From the NCBI RefSeq assembly GCF_000003855.2, contig NW_003101663.1:902821-918858 (forward strand): a DNA stretch of 16,038 bases, read 5' to 3'. This document shows, piece by piece, positions 8,663-16,038 of this stretch. The DNA is from Blastomyces gilchristii SLH14081 (taxonomy: Eukaryota; Ascomycota; Eurotiomycetes; Onygenales; Ajellomycetaceae). The position numbers and the translations under genes are program-made. The notes below the pieces were generated by a model. The model searched no databases. It had not been told where the DNA came from and was given only the letters and a program-made list of their open reading frames with translations. How positions within the stretch are numbered: the stretch's first letter is position 1; the number at the start of each line of letters is the position of its first letter.

Positions 8663-9369
8663 GTAAGGATGTATGGATGTAGGCTGGGTACGGTAACAGA
8701 CCAAGGGAGCTGGTAATATGATACGGGAATAATACGGTAAGTTGACAGAGGGGAAATGGATCTAGCTTCTAGATTAATCACACAACTACCTAGCCACCTT
8801 GTGTGGGTCACGTGGGTTAGGGCTTGTGTAGGAGCGGCTGCTGACATGCTGGCGTAATCTCTGCAATAACCGCTGTACAGTTTCCGTATTTAAAAGCTCT
8901 CTGATGCCCCAGTTATCATAAATACTAGCGCCCGCCTGATGTTTTTCTTTTCCATATTCCTGTTTGTTGGGGAAGCCTGGTCTACTACAATATTATTAGT
9001 GTTTGGCATTTTCATATGCTGACAAACAATCAATCAATGGGCTCAGCCTCGCAGGATTAATCTGGCTCTGCTGTGGCTGGAGTGGGTCGTTCGTTTACTT
9101 GGCCCAGGGTAAGGTATGAGTGGAACCGGCTATCAAATAATTACCTAGGTACTGTACTATAGTACTCTGTATACGGGGTACATAAATGAAATATGGGAAT
9201 GTAAAAATACACTGGGAGAAATCTTCAATTCACAGATTACTTTCTTGCTTACGGACCTCTCTCCTCTATTTTAACTCACCCGAAAACCATTGTTTTACGC
9301 CTTCGGTTTTCGACGTCACGAATAACAGTATCTAGCTCCGAGATTGAAATGACAGAACATCTCAAGGGC
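8663..9369. other. Intergenic, upstream of the G-beta gene
   Basis: Normal GC, no recognised coding sequence. 9149-9181 holds a run of GTACTGTACTATAGTACT type, a decayed or related form of the GTAC-rich palindrome. Nothing else stands out. Confidence 0.5.
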
Positions 9370-9447
9370 AAAGGATCGATATTTACACCCGGAGCCACGC
9401 CATTTGCACCCAAGAGACACTACTTTTTTATAGGTTTAGTGTGTACA
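9370..9447 (+). repeat. Left inverted end of the 463-bp element
   Basis: Pairs with 9750-9832. Contains ATTTACACCCGGAGC and ATTTGCACCC about 15 bp apart. Confidence 0.7.
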
Positions 9448-9491
9448 TGGTATTACATACAAAATACCTGGTTCTCAAAAGTCTCTCTTCT

Positions 9492-9508
9492 GTACGGAGT
9501 ACTCCGTA
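9492..9508. repeat. TACGGAGTACTCCGTA palindrome
   Basis: GTACGGAGTACTCCGTA, which lacks one base of the perfect 18-bp palindrome GTACGGAGTACTCCGTAC. It sits inside the 463-bp element. Confidence 0.8.
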
Positions 9509-9749
9509 GAGTGCCTGTTCTTTACAATAATCATCTATCAACAAGATCATAAGATAGTGCCTTGCTTGCCTGCTCTGGCTCCTGGACTTCTCCAGGCATC
9601 TCAGGCTTATTATTACAGTTAGAGAAATCTGAGGATGAGATTACTCTGTATACAGATTAGAGATGTAGAGAATTGTACTGTACTTGTCTGTACAATGTTC
9701 TTGATGTCAAGATCTAATTGGGAACACTAGTAATTTTGTATGCAAAGGG

Positions 9750-9832
9750 TGTATACACTGAATCTATAAAAAAGTAGTGGTTTTTTTCCGGGTGTAAATA
9801 GCCTCGCTCCGAGTGTAACTATCAATCCTTTT
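9750..9832 (-). repeat. Right inverted end of the 463-bp element
   Basis: Pairs with 9370-9447; carries a 4-5 base insertion in the T-run after GTAGTGG relative to the left arm. Confidence 0.7.
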
Positions 9833-10359
9833 GGCCTGGCTGTCTAGCGCACTGTTAAATTGTTGATGGCAAGCGATCAGGGATGGCGGGCTGTTCCACC
9901 ACATCGAAAGCCAATTAGAATGGTCAGCGCCACATTTGGCCTCCCATTCTCATCAAACTTTCTCTTAACCATTGCCATCACATCTTTGATGCTTTGCAAT
10001 CATCATATGCTGATGGTTCAAAAAAAGAGGCAAAAAAAGAGTACATGCGAACGGCAGCACTCTTATGCGCGAAATACATTGTGGATGCAGGTCCTGCCGG
10101 CCCGTAGTGAAACAGTTAGTACCGTCGCTTTGTTCTGGTTGCCAGGAGGTATTTCATGTATTGTGTTGATTTGACTCCTCATTGTGCTCAAAAGTAATGT
10201 TTATACGAAGTTGAAGTGAAACCACAATTGGGGAGGTAAAGAAGTTCCTCCTTCAAGAATCGAAGAAGGATCGCATGGAGTGTTCATCTAGAGGTTGCTG
10301 CAGGGCCACTAATCCAGATATATCGATCAATAATATATAACCGTGCAGTCTCAAAGGAA
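9833..10359. other. Intergenic; no gene recognised
   Basis: A 104-codon frame at 9860-10174 (+) has no ATG at its recorded start and no recognisable domain. I see no RNA gene or repeat. Confidence 0.4.
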
Positions 10360-10393
10360 GAATTAGAGATATGTCAGAATTAGAGATATGTCT
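10360..10393 (+). repeat. 17-bp tandem duplication
   Basis: GAATTAGAGATATGTCA followed by GAATTAGAGATATGTCT, two nearly identical units in direct contact. Probably a replication-slippage duplication. Confidence 0.8.
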
Positions 10394-10570
10394 GTGAACT
10401 CACAGCAGGAGATAGGAGCGAATGGCAATTGTCAGCGAAGGGCGCAAAATTGAGACGTGAGCTTTTCGCCTGCAGACGCGCTTGTTTGAAGTTGACCAAT
10501 GTCCCATACCTGAAGGCAGCAAGAATAGCCCTGGTTTCAGTTATATAGCTGCCAGGCTTCATCACGCCGA

Positions 10571-10804
10571 TCAATTGCTTCTAGAAGGATTTTTGTTTGT
10601 TGTCGAAGAAGGCGAAGAAGAGGAGGAAGAAGGAAATATATGAAACCCATTATGCATTGTTGGGTTCACTGGCGCTGATGGCCCATTGGCCAGTGATGGG
10701 AGAGGAGGTCCGGACACAGGTACTGCTGCCCCCGTACAGTAAGTGGCATATAACCGATGATTGATTCCACAATAATTTCTGTGGTTGGCGAACAGTGGTT
10801 CCAT
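10571..10804 (-). CDS. Doubtful 77-codon ORF, Pro/Ser-rich
   Basis: Starts with ATG at 10804 (MEPLFANHRNYCGINHRLYA) and contains a Pro-rich middle (VSGPPLPSLANGPSAPV) and a short Ser run near the end. No family recognised, no signal peptide or membrane segment. The Ser run comes from a GAAGAAGGA-type purine repeat on the + strand. It may be chance, or an exon of an unrecognised minus-strand gene, because the frame immediately downstream is also open and ends near a GTGAGT donor-like site at about 10400. Confidence 0.15.
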   Translation of the reverse strand: MEPLFANHRNYCGINHRLYATYCTGAAVPVSGPPLPSLANGPSAPVNPTMHNGFHIFPSSSSSSPSSTTNKNPSRSN

Positions 10805-10880
10805 TAGAGGAGATCCATGGATAACTAACTACCTAAATATCGCTCGTCTGCTGTCAGCATTTTAAGGCCATCGATAACTA

Positions 10881-11153
10881 TTAACTAAACAATTTTAACA
10901 ACCTTCCAAAAATTGTTCTCCCAAAAGTGCAACCCGTTAGCTTCGTCCAATGTTGCACAAACTGAACAGCATCACCATCGAAGATCCATGAATACTTTTG
11001 TCTGCGGATACCTTCATCCGAGCTTCCAGGACGCCAAGGTACGGAGGTACAGGGAACCATTTCCAATTTGACGGGAGACAAAAACCAAGAGAACTTGGGC
11101 GTTTCCCACAGAGCTCCTACCAATAATGACCTCTCCTCTCCAAGAGACTCCAT
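10881..11153 (-). CDS. Doubtful 90-codon ORF
   Basis: ATG at 11153 in a favourable context (GATCGCCATGGAG) opens a 90-codon frame beginning MESLGEERSLLVGALWETPK. No domain recognised and no membrane segment. It precedes 10571-10804 on the same strand, so both might be exons of one lineage-specific gene, but I could not find a convincing intron joining them. Chance is the simpler explanation. Confidence 0.15.
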   Translation of the reverse strand: MESLGEERSLLVGALWETPKFSWFLSPVKLEMVPCTSVPWRPGSSDEGIRRQKYSWIFDGDAVQFVQHWTKLTGCTFGRTIFGRLLKLFS

Positions 11154-12741
11154 GGCGATCCACCCAATAATTACGTCCAAATGCAAAAGGAAAACGCCTA
11201 GAATGGTGGCGCCATCTGGAGTATTTCAAGTGCCCAACCACTGGCAAACCAGCGATGATGGCGCTTATGACTGCCCCGTACTTTTTGTCGTCTCACTTCC
11301 AGTCACTTTAAGTTGTATCCTGATTCCCGACAGGCCAGTCGCAGATGAGTGTCCTCGTTAGGAGGGGAAAAAGGAATTCGGGCCCGTCCCAGTCTTCTCG
11401 GAATTTAGAACTCGGTACAGATGTTGATTTTTATTCGTATCGGGGGAATTGATGAGAAAACCCAGACTTGGGTGGTTGAATAGGAAATGACTGTGGGTAA
11501 CTAATAATAATAAATAACTAATAATAATGATTTGATGCAGAAGCTCGAAGCGGTCGTATCAAGAAAAATATACAGAGTACTCCGTACAGACGGTACGGGA
11601 TATCAATTCAATACGGCAAGGAAACGACTCAGCAACTGCGTTGTATATTACACAGTACGATGCTTACCGGTAATTTACGCCCGTTGTCCCCAGGCCTGGA
11701 GATCGACAGGAATGGGGAAGACGATCGGCCGGCTTGCAGAACGCAAGGAACCATGAAGAATGGGAATCTTGACTCTAAAATACTTACCAAGATAGGGACA
11801 TCAATTACCATTCTTTATTATGGGATTTTTTTCTTTTGTTTTACTCGATGTTGCCGTTTGCTTCATTATTGATAGTGCTTAGGGCCAAAGTTCATAGTGA
11901 CAACCTTCCTCCCCCCCATCTTCAATGCAGTACATACTCACAAAGCAATCTATCTCTATTTATGTATGTATGTACGGAGTACTGCTAAATGCACACTCGG
12001 AGTACGGAGTACTCGAACATGCATTACTCCGTACATTTGCATGCATTCATCACCCTAGCGCTGGAAAAACCAGACAAAAGGAAGACATCCACCTCCCATC
12101 ATTGGGCAATGGGCGCATATTCAGCGCAGCAATGGCTGCATTGGCTAGAGGTAGATGTATGCTATGGGCTACTGGTTAGTGTGCGGGAATAGCAACATAC
12201 ACCTCCAAAGGCTTTTCATCTTTCCTCCTCCTCAATGCCTCTCTCTCCTCCTGGAAAATACCTCTTTCCCACCCCGGATGATAAGCTGCTAATCGATCGA
12301 CTTTGTGAAAGATTTAGGTAGGTGGATCCTACGAGCAGTACGCCGTACATGCACTCTATATACCCTACTCTACCTTAACCCAGAGCGCCCGACGATTGCG
12401 GAGGGAACCAAGTGAACCGACTTTCATCTTTCATATCTGGCGTTAATATATATTTGACGTGAGCAATCACCCTCTGTCTGGCCTTTTTGAATTATAGCAA
12501 AGCTCCCGTGAGCATCTCTGTCCGCGTGTTGGTAAGAAGGGTTGTGCAGGTAGGTTTTCGAAGTGGCCTGCCAAACCATATAACGATACTGATTGAAATT
12601 CATCATGCATTTTTTGGAAACTCTTCCGTGAGTGCGAGGGATGAGAAAGGGAGAATCATAAAAGAAATAAAGAGGACATGAACGACCTCTCCAATCTTAA
12701 ATGAGAAGAAAGGCATATTTATGCTCAGCCAATTAACTGGA
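11154..12741. other. Intergenic, rich in TACGGAGTAC palindromes
   Basis: Several overlapping short frames on both strands, none recognisable. The stretch holds the densest cluster of the GTAC-rich motif: 11575-11587, 11972-11983, 11998-12013, 12025-12034 and the variant AGTACGCCGTAC at 12337-12348. An AATAATAAT simple stretch lies near 11502-11528. Confidence 0.5.
11972..12034. repeat. Cluster of TACGGAGTAC motifs in both orientations
   Basis: Copies GTACGGAGTACT (11972-11983), CGGAGTACGGAGTACT (11998-12013) and, inverted, TACTCCGTAC (12025-12034) lie within 63 bp. The inverted pair 11998-12013 and 12025-12034 could form a hairpin with an 11-base loop. Confidence 0.75.
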
Positions 12742-12766
12742 AAACACCATCTTCTCAATGGTGTTT
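12742..12766. repeat. Perfect 9-bp stem-loop
   Basis: AAACACCAT, loop CTTCTCA, ATGGTGTTT. No T-run follows on either side, and intrinsic terminators are not expected in fungi. It is an isolated hairpin in intergenic DNA about 75 bp downstream of the doubtful ORF 12841-13401. Confidence 0.6.
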
Positions 12767-12840
12767 GCTCAAGGAATCTGTGAGATTCAAATGTCGTTGT
12801 CTTTCATCTCCCTTGACCAGTATGAACCGACAGTTGCACA

Positions 12841-13401
12841 TCAGGGATCTTCCTCAGAAGCATATAGCTGAGTGCACTTGGTGTTTGAGAACAGCCAAAC
12901 CAACAGCCTAACCAGACAGACACACACAAACACACATATCAGAGATATAAAGAAGACGTCACCGTCATTTTGGCTCGGGATGATATTACCAGGAACCATC
13001 GAGTTGCCAATTGATACCGCAACCATGCGACGACAGGCAATTGCGTTGCCTTCCATAGTCAGTCTGGCAAAGCTGACATGCCTCCATCGCCCTGGAGTGT
13101 TGGGTTGTGTCATATAACCTTCATTGTTTCGGCATCCTGTGACGCTTTGTATCTTGAGCGCTCCGGCTACCATAAGATTATTGTTTCCCGGCTCGCTACC
13201 TCTGTTTCCACCCCCTTCCAAAACCCTATAGGGGCAGTAAACCGCAATAATCACCAAAGGTATGACGAGGCAAAACCAACAATCTGACGTTTGAATAGAC
13301 TTGCTTATTGATAGCTTCCAAGCACTTCTCCAGCTAATATCATGTTCATTTTCAACATGGGAAACGCGGGGTAAGTTCGAGTATAGCCTGTTCGGGTTCA
13401 T
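12841..13401 (-). CDS. Hypothetical ORF, 186 codons, two hydrophobic stretches
   Basis: The longest ATG-initiated uninterrupted frame in the window apart from the G-beta gene (MNPNRLYSNLPRVSHVENEH...). It has hydrophobic stretches near residues 42-56 (WFCLVIPLVIIAVYC) and 149-169 (VFFISLICVFVCVCLVRLLVW), which could be membrane spans. The second comes from a CACACAAACACACA-type repeat on the + strand, a warning sign. No signal peptide and no family recognised. An uninterrupted frame of this length is uncommon but possible by chance in 16 kb. It could be an orphan gene, a decayed gene or nothing. Confidence 0.22.
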   Translation of the reverse strand: MNPNRLYSNLPRVSHVENEHDISWRSAWKLSISKSIQTSDCWFCLVIPLVIIAVYCPYRVLEGGGNRGSEPGNNNLMVAGALKIQSVTGCRNNEGYMTQPNTPGRWRHVSFARLTMEGNAIACRRMVAVSIGNSMVPGNIIPSQNDGDVFFISLICVFVCVCLVRLLVWLFSNTKCTQLYASEEDP

Positions 13402-13724
13402 CCTTGATGTTTTGAATTAGCTGAGAGTAAGGAGAACATCTGTAGATGTAGATAGGTGTGAGGATAAATCCTTAATGCCTGCCTCTCAAACCTAGGCGTG
13501 GTATTCCGATGCAAACTTCTTAGGTCAAGAGGCCACCATGTTCAGCAATTCTTGTGGTGATAAAACTGGGCACACTGGCTCAAGGAGACGCCTAGCACAA
13601 AGATAGACTGGACAATTCCCGAGCATATCTGTAAGAAATCCCGCTCCTTGCGGATCCTTTACCCCTATTCCTATCTCTCATGTAATCAATAGTAGACTAG
13701 CCGGCGGGACCATGAATCAGGAAG
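13402..13724. other. Intergenic; nothing recognised
   Basis: GC-normal DNA between the hypothetical ORF and the right-edge element. No coding, RNA or repeat signal seen. Confidence 0.4.
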
Positions 13725-13733
13725 CAGAAAACT

Positions 13734-13812
13734 TGACCTCGCTAAGTGCGCCACTTGACCTCGTTATGTAAGCTGACCTCGCAAATGTGGCCTGTGCCAC
13801 TACCTGACCTCG
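13734..13812 (+). repeat. Four TGACCTCG subterminal motifs
   Basis: TGACCTCG at 13734, 13756, 13774 and 13805, with start-to-start spacing of 22, 18 and 31 bp. Clustered short motifs just inside an inverted end are typical transposase-binding sites. Composition turns AT-rich immediately after the last copy. Decayed versions (TTAATCTTA, TGACCTCA) occur in the right end. Confidence 0.7.
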
Positions 13813-13861
13813 CTCAATACATCTTTTCTTGTAATTTGAAACTACTCAATTATTTATCATC

Positions 13862-14270
13862 AATTCTACAATCAATTCAAAATCAATTTAAAATCAATTT
13901 AATACTGAAATTATTTTTGAATTTAATAATAAAGTAAGTATTTATATAATTTACACTGAATTGATTATCAATTGATTTTCAATCAATTGTTAATTACTTA
14001 AATATATAGATTGAATTTATTTTTATTATTATAATCAATTAACAATCAATTCAGAATCAATTTAAAATCAATTTAAAATCAATTTAATACTGAAATTATT
14101 TTTGAATTTAATAATAAAGTAAGTATTTATATAATTTACACTGAATTGATTATCAATTGATTTTCAATCAATTATTAATTACTTAAATATATAGATTGAA
14201 TTTATTTTTATTATTATAATTAATTAACAATCAATTCAGAATCAATTTAAAATTAATTTAAAATTAATTA
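13862..14270 (+). repeat. 185-bp tandem repeat, about 2.2 copies, with ATCAATTT sub-repeats
   Basis: AATACTGAAATTATTTTTGA occurs at 13901 and 14086 and AATATATAGATTGAATTT at 14001 and 14186, both 185 bp apart; a partial third unit follows. Each unit starts with runs of AATCAATTTAA and contains nested palindromes such as TCAATTGATTTTCAATCAATT. The units are nearly identical, so the duplication is younger than most of the mutation or was mutated before it duplicated. Confidence 0.85.
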
Positions 14271-14380
14271 TTAAATATTTTTATCTTAATATATTTTAAA
14301 ATTCTGTAAAATATCTCTTTATATTCTATATGAATTTGTCTGTTCATTTAATTGATTATGAATCAGCTAATGCTTTGATT

Positions 14381-14414
14381 GATTGAGTGAATTGAAAGAT
14401 TGAGTGAATTGAAA
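14381..14414 (+). repeat. 17-bp tandem duplication
   Basis: GATTGAGTGAATTGAAA twice in direct contact, followed by a partial third unit GATTGAAAG. It lies in the right half of the 794-bp element. Confidence 0.85.
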
Positions 14415-14528
14415 GATTGAAAGTTAATTATCAACTGATTATTACTGTATTGTATGAGGTCAGAGTTATAATTATATAATAAGATTAAGTGATGCACTTA
14501 GCAAGGTCAAGTTTTCTGTATACACACT

Positions 14529-14612
14529 ATGAATTTCACATTTGATCTCATTTAGTCTGGTTTCATACATTTCTTAGCATGAGTCTCATCAGAACCAAGC
14601 ATTAAAAAAACC
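14529..14612 (+). repeat. Dispersed AT-rich repeat, copy 2 (start only)
   Basis: ATGAATTTCACATTTGATCT and the following bases to the ATTAAAAAAAC block match the start of the repeats at 4151 and 15663. After 14612 similarity fades. It begins 11 bp after the 794-bp element ends. This copy is the least mutated of the three (it keeps TCTGGTTTC and AACCAAGC). Confidence 0.7.
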
Positions 14613-15662
14613 TGAAAATGAATCATTTCTGAAAGAAATGATGTGAAAAATGATCAGATTTAATTCAAGAACAGTGAAATAAGAGTAATTTCTCAGAATA
14701 GATAGTAAAAGATAATCATTCTTTCAAAATCAGAATAAGACTGAGACTGAAGATTAAGTTCAGTCTTATTTAATTTATTCAGTAATTACTTATATAATCA
14801 GAATTTAATAATAATTATTAATAATACTTATAAAATAACTAAATACATTTTTATATAAGTTTATTCTTTATTTTCTTATAAAAATTACATTTCTCTAATA
14901 TACTATAATCAGAGATATTAAACTATCTGATAATTTTATATTTTATAATTATAAGTTTCTTAATTATTTCTTCTTATAATTATACTTAATAATAATAATA
15001 AATATCATAGCTTGAGTTGAACTTTTACTTCATTTTTATCTCTATTAATGAAATTATTAGAATATTATATATTATCAGTATAATAGTTGAATATATACTC
15101 TTAACAATTTTTTATAACTCTAGAATTAATTTAGTATATAAATTTATTAAATTATCTTAAAAATAGTAGTTAAATTCAGTTTTATAAGTATATAGTTTTA
15201 TCTGATTTTTAATTATAATTAATATATATAAGTTCTATTTCAAAGTTAGTATTATAGTTCTATATAATATAAAGTATTATCAAAGATTATTACTTACTAA
15301 AGAATTATATTTCATTATTTATATATCTTTAATATCTACTTATTCAAATCTCTGATAGTTAATATTATAGTAGTCTCAGATTAATTTAATATATAAGTCT
15401 TATTTCTTCTCTATTCAATCTTAAGAAGTGTAGATATTAACTTAATAAAAGAGATCTAGTAGAGTTACTATAATATAGTACTCTATAAAAGATTGTTCAG
15501 TTTTACTGTAATAATATACTAGTTTATTTCTTATAGTAATAATAGTCTGTACTATAGTATTATCTCAGACTGAATTTCTTTTTAAGTGATTCAACTGCTT
15601 CTTAAGATAAGTAAATAAACTATTATATACTTATCAGACTGACTAGACTGACTACTGAGACT
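14613..15662. other. AT-rich block, no recognisable element
   Basis: Almost no C or G outside short motifs. I could not read a protein relic in any frame or find a repeat end. 14622-14642 is a perfect hairpin (ATCATTTCT, loop GAA, AGAAATGAT). Presumably transposon-derived sequence mutated beyond recognition. Confidence 0.5.
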
Positions 15663-16024
15663 ATAAATTTCATATTTAATCTTATTTAATTTAATCTTAT
15701 ATATTTCTTGATGTGAATTCTGCTGAAACTAGTCATTAAAAAAACATGCAAAGTGATTATATATCAGATCTCAAAATGAAATCATGACTTGAAAAAAATA
15801 AGAAAGTGATTTTATTTGATCTCATTTAGTCTCATTCTTGACATAAAGTTACTATTTTTAGACATTTTAAGGTTTTTTTTAGACTATTTTTAATTTTTTA
15901 AAAAGTAACACTTTTTGATAACACTTAAATAAGATTTAAAGTCATTTAAAGTAATAAAAATAATTTAAATTGAGAAGTGAAAATTATGATCTTATTTGAA
16001 ACAATGTGATAAGAGTAGATAGTA
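15663..16024 (+). repeat. Dispersed AT-rich repeat, copy 3
   Basis: Full-length partner of 4151-4510 in the same orientation, running to near the window end. The rest of the element, including its inverted right end if present, would lie beyond 16038. Confidence 0.85.
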
Positions 16025-16038
16025 AGTCTCACTGAGAC

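Larger units (their letters stand above)
9370..9832. mobile_element. 463-bp MITE-like element with about 80-bp inverted ends
   Basis: 9370-9447 and the reverse complement of 9750-9832 align over about 80 bp. Shared blocks are AAAGGATYGATA, TTACAC.CGGAGC, ATTTRCACCC, CACTACTTTTTTATAG and TTYAGTGTRTACA. Differences are transitions, some transversions and small gaps. Each end holds two copies of a TTTACACCC-type motif, probably subterminal binding sites. The 300-bp centre has no coding capacity. No target-site duplication is evident, so the superfamily is unknown. It lies in GC-normal DNA and keeps CpG, so it escaped the mutation seen in the flanking AT-rich blocks. Confidence 0.7.
13725..14518. 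mobile_element. 794-bp MITE-like TIR element across the right isochore edge
   Basis: CAGAAAACTTGACCTCGCTAA at 13725 is mirrored by its reverse complement ending at 14518, and the right arm differs by transitions (Y/R). Similarity extends about 48 bp. The left arm keeps CpG and CpC; the right arm has TTGACCTTGC and GCATCACTTAATCTT instead, so only the right arm has been mutated. The interior is very AT-rich with a 185-bp tandem repeat and no coding capacity. The left end has four TGACCTCG subterminal motifs. No target-site duplication is visible. The superfamily is unknown; CAG ends recall hAT elements, but that is weak. Confidence 0.7.

Noticed and set aside
11068..11361. 97-codon plus-strand frame
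   Set aside because: It lacks an ATG at its start, overlaps other equally weak frames on the opposite strand, and shows no domain.
13725..14518. Assignment of this element to the hAT superfamily from its CAG ends
   Set aside because: The 8-bp flanks on the two sides do not match, and no transposase is present, so the superfamily was left open.

Overview
This window is nuclear DNA of a filamentous ascomycete (Pezizomycotina). The evidence is one intact gene with short GT-AG introns and CTGAC branch points, encoding a fungal G-protein beta subunit, lying between very AT-rich tracts made of mutated transposable elements. The orthology (SfaD type) and the recurrent TACGGAGTAC motif fit Eurotiomycetes. 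The strongly bimodal base composition would suit a genome with large AT-rich isochores, as in some Onygenales, but that narrower placement is inference.

Layout. 1-4738 is an AT-rich block of dead transposons: the end of a Ty1/copia polyprotein (1-486), a probable LTR remnant (about 487-839), a 5'-truncated Tad-like LINE (840-4147) split by a 1,210-bp TA-flanked inverted-repeat DNA element (2761-3970), and a 591-bp inverted-repeat element (4148-4738) at the exact edge of the block. 4739-13724 is a GC-normal island. It holds an anonymous left part with about 900 bp of purine-skewed sequence, the five-exon G-beta gene on the minus strand (6503-8126), a MITE-like element (9370-9832), several copies of the palindromic TACGGAGTAC motif, and about 5 kb in which I recognise no conserved gene. 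13725-14518 is a second MITE-like element that straddles the right isochore edge. 14519-16038 is AT-rich again and carries two more copies of the repeat that bounds the left block.

Function. The only gene I can assign is the G-beta subunit, which would work with a G-alpha and a G-gamma subunit at the plasma membrane; none of its partners is in the window. Everything else recognisable is transposon-derived. The AT-rich blocks show an almost total loss of CpC/GpG and CpG while CpA/TpG and TpC/GpA remain common. This RIP-like signature differs from classical CpA-directed RIP and is one of the more interesting points here. The others are a nested insertion whose removal restores the host LINE frame, a transposase relic that appears to have lost its catalytic domain in frame, and isochore edges that coincide with inverted-repeat elements.
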